Below are positions 1-4,918 of a stretch of 5,469 nucleotides of DNA, in pieces. The DNA comes from Bacillota bacterium (lineage in GTDB: Bacteria; Bacillota; Bacilli; Lactobacillales; Enterococcaceae): positions 1-5,469 of the forward strand of contig JAEWFE010000133.1 of NCBI GenBank assembly GCA_023389005.1. Direction: 5' to 3'. The notes under the pieces were generated by a model. It was not told the DNA's origin, made no database searches, and was given only the letters and a program-made list of their open reading frames with translations. Position numbers and translations under genes: made by a program. Within the stretch, counting starts at the first letter, position 1, and every line of letters begins with the position of its first letter.

Positions 1-296
1 GGATCTTGTAAATCAGCATCCATGACTGTCACATAATCTCCATTTGCTTCTTTTAATCCTGCATATAAAGCAGCTTCTTTCCCAAAATTTCGCGAAAATG
101 AAATATAGTGTACATCTTTATTTTGCGATAACGCTCTTAACTTGTTAAGAGTTCTGTCTTTTGATCCATCATTAACAAAGATATACTCAAATTGATAATC
201 TTGTAGTTTATGATTAATCTTTTCAGTCTCATTATAAAATATTTCAACGGTTTCTTCTTCGTTGTAACAAGGAACAACTATAGATATCAGTTTCAA
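1..296 (-). CDS. GtrB/CsbB-like family 2 glycosyltransferase (N-terminal 98 residues, runs off left edge)
   Basis: The visible part is the N-terminal nucleotide-sugar binding half of a GT-A fold family 2 glycosyltransferase. Motifs are VVPCYNEE (residues 7-14), VNDGSKD (41-47), FSRNFGKEAAL (67-77) and MDADLQDP (92-99), the last holding the DxD-type metal and sugar-nucleotide site. This combination is typical of the DPM1-like subgroup (GtrB, CsbB, YkcC), which loads a sugar from UDP-sugar onto undecaprenyl phosphate at the cytoplasmic membrane face. Family members are usually a little over 300 residues with two C-terminal membrane helices, which would lie outside the window. The start is a TTG at 294-296, six bases after a GGAGG at 303-307; the nearby ATG at 307-309 is out of frame. 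It has its own likely promoter and follows a strong terminator, so it is probably a separate unit from the upstream peptidase gene. The sugar and final acceptor cannot be read from this fragment. Confidence 0.92.
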   Translation of the reverse strand, partial: MKLISIVVPCYNEEETVEIFYNETEKINHKLQDYQFEYIFVNDGSKDRTLNKLRALSQNKDVHYISFSRNFGKEAALYAGLKEANGDYVTVMDADLQD

Positions 297-302
297 AATA
301 AA

Positions 303-307
303 CCTCC
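303..307 (-). promoter_or_regulatory. Ribosome binding site that sets the TTG start of the GtrB-like gene
   Basis: A perfect GGAGG on the minus strand lies six bases before the TTG codon at 294-296. The first residues from that TTG (MKLISIVVPCYNEE) give the standard N-terminus of the family, with the first beta strand starting at once. The only ATG close by (307-309) overlaps the Shine-Dalgarno sequence and is out of frame, so TTG is the best start. Confidence 0.85.
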
Positions 308-326
308 ATAAATTTTTCTCTTTTTG

Positions 327-335
327 ATTATATCA
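327..335 (-). promoter_or_regulatory. Putative extended -10 promoter for the GtrB-like gene
   Basis: On the minus strand the sequence reads TGATATAAT, which is TG-N-TATAAT, a consensus extended -10 box (TATAAT at 327-332). No good -35 hexamer is found 16-18 bases upstream, where the terminator stem of the previous gene lies, but extended -10 promoters tolerate this. Transcription would start near 320, giving a leader of about 25 bases that holds the GGAGG. It is the only clear promoter in the short gap and it fits the gene start. Confidence 0.65.
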
Positions 336-346
336 CACTAATTAGC

Positions 347-395
347 AAAAAAGGTATAAAGAGAAATAATAATTCTAAATCTCTTTATACCTTTT
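347..395 (-). terminator. Intrinsic terminator of the ChW/C39 peptidase gene
   Basis: A perfect 16-bp inverted repeat has arms at 349-364 and 380-395 (AAAAGGTATAAAGAGA and its complement) around a 15-base loop. Read on the minus strand, the stem ends in a run of six T (complement of 347-352) that partly overlaps the outer stem. It begins about 20 bases after the TAG stop of the peptidase gene. There is also a T-rich stretch on the plus-strand side (398-404), but no plus-strand gene approaches, so a minus-strand role is enough. Confidence 0.9.
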
Positions 396-414
396 AACTT
401 TTTTGAACTAAACT

Positions 415-2676
415 CTATTTAATTGTAATTGCATTTCCTTGATATTCTTGATTGAATTGTGCGATTGTAATCCAATGAATTGCCCCACGAGAATAAGTTT
501 TATTTGTTCCGCGTGAACCAAGTCCATCAGAAGCTCTCATATAAAGTGGATCATGAACTTTAAATTTTCCATCTTTATAACCAACAATTACTTTACAATG
601 GTTACGATTATAGTCACCTGGTACTTGATAACCAGAGAATCCGTAATAAAGAACTGGTTGCCCATTTAAAACTGTGTCAATAATCTTTTGTGTTGAGGAT
701 CCAGAGATATCATAAACAGCCTTTGTCCATTTATGTGCATGACGAACAAGTCCAGATGGTTTGATTACAAAACCGAAACCTACACCGGTATACACATTAC
801 CTTTTTGCCCATCCTTATTAGCTGGATACATAGGTAATGTATCTTGAGCATATTTTAGGTCAACATGAATACCTCGAGATTCAATTAACATCGCCATTGC
901 GGCTGAAGCACAACCCCATGGTGCAAATACTGGTCTATATTGACTAATCCAAGGAACATTTGTCATCACAATTTCTTTAAGCTTTTCTTTATATGGATTT
1001 GACATATTGCCTTTGAAAGTTTGATTTTTCACCACTAATTGTAATTGAACAGCTTCAATCGGATAAGCAAAACCTTTTGTACCTGCAGGCTGACCATTCT
1101 TTGTCCAGCCCATCCATCCAATATTTCTCGAATGAACTCGATAATAAATATCGTACATGGTTGATAGTTGCCCATTTAATTTAAATTTTAATGCTTCTAT
1201 TGTATTATATGTTCTATTAGTTCCGGCATTTTCATTAGCATTTTTCCATGATGCCCATCCAATATTACTGATATGTGCTTGATAAGAAATATTTCCGGAT
1301 ATAACTGAAGAATTTACTGAGGCTTTAATGCCAGAAATTGAAAGTGCCTTACCTGTAGTTCCGGCAACTTGACCATCAGATGCAACATTCTGCCAGCCAA
1401 CATTATTGTTAAATGTTTGATAAGACAATCTTGGCTTTTCTTTAGTCACTAATTGTGACTTATTATAAAATGCATTGCCAGTTTGTTTAGGTCCAGAAGA
1501 ATTTTTTTCGACAATCTTTATTTCAAGTGCTTCAGCATGATATGCAAACCCTTGTGTACCTGCTTGTTCACCATTTTTAGCCCATCCCAGCCAGCCAATA
1601 TTTTGACTGTGTACACGATAATATACGTCATACTTTTCAGCTAAATTTCCAGTTAACTTAATCTGCACTGCTTCAATAGATTTAGCTCTACCAACTGTAC
1701 CAGCAGTTGTATTATTATATACATAATTTTGCCAACCAATATCTCTAACATGTGCTCTATACGCAATATTTCCATTTACTGGGGAACCTGAGATTTTTAA
1801 TCTCATAGCCTCTAACGGTAAATTACGTCCCGTAGTGCCAATCTTACCGTTATAACTTAATGGTTGCCATCCAATATTAGAGACATGACCTTGTGATACT
1901 AATCCCACATTAACTTTATAAGGATTTGCTACATTATTTGGAACCGCATCACCTTTTTTTATTAATCTTACTTCAATTGCCTCGATATTATATGCGTAGC
2001 CTTCACTTCCTGCAGCTTTTCCATTCGAAGCCCAATCTAACCAACCAAAATTCTGAACATGAACTCGATAGTAAATATCATATGAACTTGCAATTTCACC
2101 GTCTAATTTTAATTGGATAGCTTCTAGTGACAAAGCTTTACCGGTTGTCCCAACAACCTTAGAGGCATCTTGCCAATCCATCCAACCAAGTTTTCTCACA
2201 TGAACCCTTGCCTTTAAATTTCCTTTTATTTTATCTGATTTCAACGAAAATTGTAGAGCTTCAACTTCTAAATTTTTACCAGTTGTACCTGCAGTCTTAC
2301 CATTTTCAACAAATGATTGCCATCCAATATTTGAAACATGTGCTGAATATTTTAACTCAGGTGAATCATTTGTTTCTTCAGATGAACTGCTTGTTGTAGT
2401 AGTCGTTGTAGTCGTACTCGTAGTTGTTGACTCTGTAGCCTTAGTACTACTTAGGGTTGTTTCAGTACTTTCACTACTAGAACTACTTGTTTTTTCTTTG
2501 GTTGATAATGTACTTTCTTGTGTGCTTAACGTTTTCTCAGCACTTGATGATGTACTTGTAACGGCTATATCGCTTGAACTTGTACTTCCATCATCAGCAA
2601 GCAATTGACCAGTGATAGAAAAAGATGTAAGTAAAACAGCACCCAAGCAAATTTTCTTTAAACGTACCTTTTTCAT
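415..2676 (-). CDS. Secreted ChW-repeat protein with C-terminal C39-like cysteine peptidase domain
   Basis: This 753-residue exported protein has four parts. Residues 1-27 are a Sec signal peptide (basic MKKVRLKK, hydrophobic core, likely cut after LLA27 before DD). Residues 28-106 are a Ser/Thr-rich low-complexity stalk. Residues 108-547 hold nine ChW repeats in three triplets. Residues 571-753 form a papain-like C39_2-type domain. There the oxyanion Gln is Q579 (WISQY), the nucleophile C589 (PWGCASAAM), the general base H693 (NHCKVIVGY) and the acid D709 (VHDPL), so the enzyme looks active. No LPxTG motif, SLH domain or C-terminal membrane helix follows, so the ChW modules probably hold it to the cell surface or to a glycan or protein ligand. 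The start ATG has a GGGGG-type ribosome binding site seven bases upstream. A strong terminator follows the TAG stop. The C39-like domain is not fused to an ABC transporter, so it is not a bacteriocin exporter. The substrate is unknown; wall peptide or a host/secreted protein are both possible. Confidence 0.93.
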   Translation of the reverse strand: MKKVRLKKICLGAVLLTSFSITGQLLADDGSTSSSDIAVTSTSSSAEKTLSTQESTLSTKEKTSSSSSESTETTLSSTKATESTTTSTTTTTTTTSSSSEETNDSPELKYSAHVSNIGWQSFVENGKTAGTTGKNLEVEALQFSLKSDKIKGNLKARVHVRKLGWMDWQDASKVVGTTGKALSLEAIQLKLDGEIASSYDIYYRVHVQNFGWLDWASNGKAAGSEGYAYNIEAIEVRLIKKGDAVPNNVANPYKVNVGLVSQGHVSNIGWQPLSYNGKIGTTGRNLPLEAMRLKISGSPVNGNIAYRAHVRDIGWQNYVYNNTTAGTVGRAKSIEAVQIKLTGNLAEKYDVYYRVHSQNIGWLGWAKNGEQAGTQGFAYHAEALEIKIVEKNSSGPKQTGNAFYNKSQLVTKEKPRLSYQTFNNNVGWQNVASDGQVAGTTGKALSISGIKASVNSSVISGNISYQAHISNIGWASWKNANENAGTNRTYNTIEALKFKLNGQLSTMYDIYYRVHSRNIGWMGWTKNGQPAGTKGFAYPIEAVQLQLVVKNQTFKGNMSNPYKEKLKEIVMTNVPWISQYRPVFAPWGCASAAMAMLIESRGIHVDLKYAQDTLPMYPANKDGQKGNVYTGVGFGFVIKPSGLVRHAHKWTKAVYDISGSSTQKIIDTVLNGQPVLYYGFSGYQVPGDYNRNHCKVIVGYKDGKFKVHDPLYMRASDGLGSRGTNKTYSRGAIHWITIAQFNQEYQGNAITIK
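1036..2355 (-). repeat. Nine ChW repeats organised as three triplets (protein-level)
   Basis: Repeats carry a core of H-x(4)-G-W, then AGTxG, then EA(I/L). The GW glycines fall at residues 118, 164, 211, 269, 314, 361, 427, 473 and 520. Spacing is 45-47 residues inside a triplet but 58 and 66 between triplets. Triplets occupy about 1963-2355, 1513-1899 and 1036-1425. The third repeat of each triplet is a distinct type, starting YD(I/V)YYRVH and containing GW(L/M)xW and G(F/Y)AY; these C-type repeats resemble each other more than they resemble their neighbours, so the triplet is the unit that was multiplied. ChW repeats are known from secreted clostridial and lactic-acid bacterial proteins and are thought to mediate binding. 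Repeat 7 is degenerate: its His is F422 and its EA pair is S448-G449. Confidence 0.9.
2359..2589 (-). repeat. Low-complexity Ser/Thr-rich stalk-coding tract
   Basis: Residues 30-106 are dominated by Ser and Thr with scattered Glu and Lys, between the signal peptide and the first ChW repeat. The densest part, residues 83-99 (nucleotides 2380-2430), is almost pure Thr and Ser, with eight Thr in a row at 88-95, encoded by mixed ACN codons. Such regions usually act as extended spacers and are typical sites of O-glycosylation in surface proteins; the sequence alone does not show that it is glycosylated. The repeated short codons make length change by slippage plausible. Confidence 0.85.
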
Positions 2677-2683
2677 AATATTT

Positions 2684-2688
2684 CCCCC
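2684..2688 (-). promoter_or_regulatory. GGGGG ribosome binding site of the ChW/C39 gene
   Basis: The minus strand reads TATGGGGGAAATATT before the ATG at 2674-2676. The G-run departs from the usual GGAGG but lies at a normal seven-base spacing. It supports this ATG; the upstream ATG at 2688-2690 overlaps the G-run and is out of frame. Confidence 0.65.
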
Positions 2689-2708
2689 ATATAAATACTT
2701 TAAATTAT

Positions 2709-2729
2709 ATTTAATTAAACCAATTAAAT
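2709..2729 (-). repeat. AT-only hairpin in the leader of the ChW/C39 gene
   Basis: Arms 2709-2716 (ATTTAATT) and 2722-2729 (AATTAAAT) are perfectly complementary around a five-base loop. It lies between the likely promoter and the ribosome binding site, so it would be in the mRNA leader. With no G-C pairs in the stem it would be weak as RNA; it may be a protein-binding palindrome or simply AT-rich sequence. Confidence 0.4.
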
Positions 2730-2742
2730 TAATCTAGTAATT

Positions 2743-2748
2743 ATTATA
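2743..2748 (-). promoter_or_regulatory. Putative -10 box for the ChW/C39 gene
   Basis: A perfect TATAAT on the minus strand lies about 67 bases upstream of the start codon, preceded by TGCA. The hexamer 17 bases upstream (TAATTT, 2766-2771) is a poor -35 match. A second TATAAT at 2704-2709 is closer to the gene but also lacks a -35 at proper spacing. The gap of 138 bases to the upstream GtrII-like gene leaves room for a separate promoter, so independent expression is likely but not certain. Confidence 0.5.
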
Positions 2749-2762
2749 TGCACCTTTCCCCT

Positions 2763-2790
2763 AAAAAATTAGTACTTTCATGAATTTTTT
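2763..2790 (-). terminator. Possible weak terminator after the GtrII-like gene
   Basis: An eight-base inverted repeat (AAAAAATT at 2763-2770 and AATTTTTT at 2783-2790) encloses a 12-base loop and gives a T-run at the end of the minus-strand stem. It lies about 25 bases after the TAA stop, the right place for a terminator. The stem has no G-C pair, so termination would be inefficient, and some readthrough into the peptidase gene is plausible. Confidence 0.35.
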
Positions 2791-2814
2791 TAACGATACT
2801 TTATTATTACTATA

Positions 2815-4110
2815 TTATGAAAAACGAACAACTACCACTTTTTCATTTTTATCTATATACACACGCCCAGTTTCCATAAAATTAGGAACTGTACTGTACT
2901 TTTCAGAGGCGATTGCATTTTGCTCAGGAGTTGAAACATTAAACTTTCCACCTACTAATTGAAGCATATGATCACTTCGAGATTGATGTGGAACTGGATC
3001 CCAAGCAAAGAAACTAATTCCAGCTGGTTCAGTAAAGGCATTAAAAACAGTTTTTCCAGATATATACTTTCCTACAAATTGTACTCTATAATTTTCTGAT
3101 GGAATTTGAGAAATAATTTTTTTTGCAATTTCAACATCATTATTGTATCTTACAATTTCTTTCCATTCAAAATATGAAGTAAACATGACACAAGAAAGGA
3201 TTACTAACACACTACTAAATTTAACAAAAATATTTTTATAATTTTTTACTAAATATGCTAGTACAGTAGCTAACACAAATGGTCCACACGGAAACATTGC
3301 TCTAAACTTCCACGAACCAGTTAAAACTAGTGTAAATACAGGTGAAGATAAAAAAATAAACAATGATATTGCTTTAAATAAATCAATCCTTTTAGACATA
3401 TATAGTACTATACAGATGATTAACATGATTAACGAATATACAATTGCTCGAGTGGAATACAGATTGAATGGTTCAAATGTTAGATAGGCACTCTGAGGTA
3501 CACTATTAATTACATTGTTTAGTATCCAATATACTATGAAGGAACCAACTATATTTATTGATGAAAAAATAAAATCTTTTATTACTATTTCTTTCTTTAT
3601 TAATAAAAAAAGTGCTGTACATGCTAGTAAATAATCAAAAATAGACTGATAAATACTTATTGAAAATCCTGTTAAGAAAACCGTAATAAAAACTAAATAA
3701 TAATTAATATTTAACAATAAATAAACTGATATTAGCACAATAATTGAACCTAAAATCACTTCAAACGATTGCATTTGAAAATACATTTGGGAATATGTGA
3801 AAGGCATGAATATAAAAATAAGAGATAAGACCCATATATTAAGTTTGAAAATTTGAGAAATGATCCAAACAAGTAACGCCATAAATACAATTGCTAATAC
3901 ATTATTTAATAGTTGATTATACGTAGGGAAAAATATCTCTTTAATCATAGATAAACCTGTTCTACTTATTGTACGCCATGAAAGTATCAATTCATCGTAC
4001 CCAAGTATCGCAGCTTCTGTATCAATTCCCACTGTAGGATATATAATAAAAATTCCATATCCTAAAAACGAAATACATAATGCAACAATAAAATCAACAA
4101 ATCTTTTCAT
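2815..4110 (-). CDS. Polytopic membrane glycosyltransferase of GtrII / GT-C type
   Basis: This 431-residue protein has about ten or eleven hydrophobic segments (for example around residues 9-26, 68-88, 90-108, 117-133, 136-155, 158-172, 183-203, 222-239, 243-262, 275-288 and 298-313), followed by a soluble tail of about 115 residues. After the first helix comes an acidic GIDTE motif (D30, E32), the position where GT-C enzymes carry their catalytic acidic residue, and later SWKFRAMFP (R270, P274). This layout fits the GtrII-like glucosyltransferase family, which moves a sugar from undecaprenyl phosphate to a surface polymer on the outer face of the membrane. The start ATG follows AAGGAAGAGG. 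It lies only 23 bases after the large inverted repeat behind frr, with no clear promoter of its own in between. A GtrB-like enzyme two genes downstream would supply the lipid-linked sugar. Family assignment is from topology and motifs, so the sugar and acceptor are unknown; another GT-C subfamily remains possible. Confidence 0.75.
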   Translation of the reverse strand: MKRFVDFIVALCISFLGYGIFIIYPTVGIDTEAAILGYDELILSWRTISRTGLSMIKEIFFPTYNQLLNNVLAIVFMALLVWIISQIFKLNIWVLSLIFIFMPFTYSQMYFQMQSFEVILGSIIVLISVYLLLNINYYLVFITVFLTGFSISIYQSIFDYLLACTALFLLIKKEIVIKDFIFSSINIVGSFIVYWILNNVINSVPQSAYLTFEPFNLYSTRAIVYSLIMLIICIVLYMSKRIDLFKAISLFIFLSSPVFTLVLTGSWKFRAMFPCGPFVLATVLAYLVKNYKNIFVKFSSVLVILSCVMFTSYFEWKEIVRYNNDVEIAKKIISQIPSENYRVQFVGKYISGKTVFNAFTEPAGISFFAWDPVPHQSRSDHMLQLVGGKFNVSTPEQNAIASEKYSTVPNFMETGRVYIDKNEKVVVVRFS

Positions 4111-4132
4111 TTACCTCTTCCTTTCTAACAAA

Positions 4133-4173
4133 AATTAAACGTTTAATAATTGAAAATTATTAAACGTTTAATT
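4133..4173 (-). terminator. Perfect 19-bp inverted repeat: frr terminator and/or double operator
   Basis: Arms 4133-4151 and 4155-4173 (AATTAAACGTTTAATAATT and its exact complement) flank a three-base loop. On the minus strand the hairpin is followed by a short T-run (AATTTTTG), 23 bases after the frr stop codon, so it can serve as an intrinsic terminator. Each arm also contains the same 14-bp self-palindrome, ATTAAACGTTTAAT (4134-4147 and 4159-4172), with centres 25 bp apart. Palindromes with a central CG are typical of LacI/GalR-family operators, so binding by a regulator of the GtrII-like gene is an alternative or additional role. Confidence 0.75.
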
Positions 4174-4196
4174 AAAAATAAATAACTATCACTAAA

Positions 4197-4754
4197 TTAT
4201 ACTTCTAATAATTCTTTTTCTTTATCACTAGCAATCTTGTCTAATTCTTTGATACTCTTGTCAGTTAAGTCTTGAATATCTTTTTCAGCAGAACGTAAAT
4301 CATCTTCAGTTATTTCGCTATTCTTTTGTTGTTTCTTGTATTCATCGATTGCATCACGGCGAATGTTACGAATAGCAACTTTTGCTTGTTCAGCTTCTTT
4401 TTTCACTTCTTTTGCTAATTCTTTACGACGTTCTTCTGTAAGTTGTGGAATGACTAAGCGGATTACATTACCATCGCTTGTTGGTGTAATTCCCAAATCA
4501 GAAGCTAATAATGCTTTTTCTACTTCTTGAACCATTGATTTATCAAATGGTGTAATCATCAATACACGCGCTTCAGGAATAGTGATTGATGCCATTTGGT
4601 TTAAGGGAGTAGGTACCCCATAATAAGTTACTTGAACTCGGTCTAATAATGAAGCATTTGCACGTCCAGCACGAATTTGACCTAAATTGCGTTGTAAGTT
4701 TTCGGCCGCTTTATGCATTTTGTCTTTTGCTTCGTTAAAAATTGCGTCTGCCAT
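4197..4754 (-). CDS. frr: Ribosome recycling factor
   Basis: The protein splits post-termination 70S ribosomes together with EF-G, freeing subunits for a new round of translation in the cytoplasm; it is essential in bacteria. The 185-residue length is the standard family size. Diagnostic motifs are RAGRANASLLD (28-38), YYGVPTPLNQ (44-53), PEARVLMI (60-67), LTEERRKEL (105-113) and NIRRDA (130-135). Residues of about 1-28 and 104-185 form the three-helix bundle that mimics the tRNA stem, and about 29-103 form the small alpha/beta domain. The ATG is preceded by GAGGAG six bases upstream. It follows pyrH, the usual bacterial order, but the 164-base gap holds a terminator and a likely promoter, so it can be expressed apart from pyrH. 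The downstream neighbour is the surface glycosyltransferase gene; uppS, often found after frr in other Firmicutes, is not seen here. Confidence 0.98.
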   Translation of the reverse strand: MADAIFNEAKDKMHKAAENLQRNLGQIRAGRANASLLDRVQVTYYGVPTPLNQMASITIPEARVLMITPFDKSMVQEVEKALLASDLGITPTSDGNVIRLVIPQLTEERRKELAKEVKKEAEQAKVAIRNIRRDAIDEYKKQQKNSEITEDDLRSAEKDIQDLTDKSIKELDKIASDKEKELLEV

Positions 4755-4782
4755 AATAATCTCCTCTTATCTATAATTATCT

Positions 4783-4801
4783 TGGTGACTGAAATCCACC
4801 A
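4783..4801 (-). repeat. Small hairpin in the frr leader
   Basis: TGGTG (4783-4787) and CACCA (4797-4801) can pair around a nine-base loop, between the likely frr promoter and its ribosome binding site. The stem is short and does not cover the Shine-Dalgarno sequence at 4761-4766, so any role in control is uncertain. Confidence 0.3.
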
Positions 4802-4810
4802 CTTAACTAA

Positions 4811-4819
4811 ATTTTATCA
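4811..4819 (-). promoter_or_regulatory. Putative extended -10 promoter for frr
   Basis: The minus strand reads TGATAAAAT, a TG-N plus TAAAAT extended -10 box (TAAAAT at 4811-4816). The hexamer 17 bases upstream (TAGCGT, 4834-4839) is not a good -35. It sits just after the pyrH terminator and about 57 bases before the frr start, which fits a separate promoter for frr. Confidence 0.55.
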
Positions 4820-4862
4820 CAAAACGTATTTGAACGCTATGAAAAATTAATTTATTGTTATC

Positions 4863-4900
4863 AAAAAAAGCCTTTCCCACTAGCAAAAGTAGGAAGGCTT
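4863..4900 (-). terminator. Intrinsic terminator between pyrH and frr
   Basis: Arms 4868-4881 and 4888-4900 pair as a seven-base outer stem (AAGCCTT with AAGGCTT), a one-base bulge, a CC/GG pair, one mismatch and an ACT/AGT pair. On the minus strand the stem runs into seven T (complement of 4863-4869). It begins 18 bases after the pyrH stop codon. The bulge and mismatch may make it only partly efficient. Confidence 0.85.
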
Positions 4901-4918
4901 AATCTTAGTAAACGAAAC

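Noticed and set aside
418..966. C39 domain as part of a bacteriocin export system
   Set aside because: There is no ABC transporter domain, no membrane-spanning region beside it and no double-glycine leader peptide gene in the window; the protein itself carries a Sec signal peptide.
1036..2355. CRISPR array or DNA-level tandem repeat
   Set aside because: The periodicity is at the protein level; the nucleotide copies are divergent and have no spacers, and the region is one open reading frame.
1926..2399. Two plus-strand open frames (1926-2120 and 2208-2399) inside the ChW-coding region
   Set aside because: They are antisense to a clearly coding repeat region, lack ribosome binding sites and give Leu/His-rich translations with no recognisable motif.
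2647..2649. Cys10 of the ChW/C39 protein as a lipoprotein acylation site
   Set aside because: The residues before it are KKI and it lies at the start of the hydrophobic core, so there is no lipobox; a standard signal peptidase I site follows at residue 27.
415..2676. Sortase-anchored surface protein
   Set aside because: The C-terminus ends directly after the peptidase domain with no LPxTG motif, hydrophobic segment or basic tail.
2780..2962. Plus-strand open frame of 60 codons across the end of the GtrII-like gene
   Set aside because: It overlaps a real gene antisense, has no ribosome binding site and no family resemblance.
4336..4530. Plus-strand open frame of 64 codons inside frr
   Set aside because: It is the antisense shadow of a conserved coding sequence.
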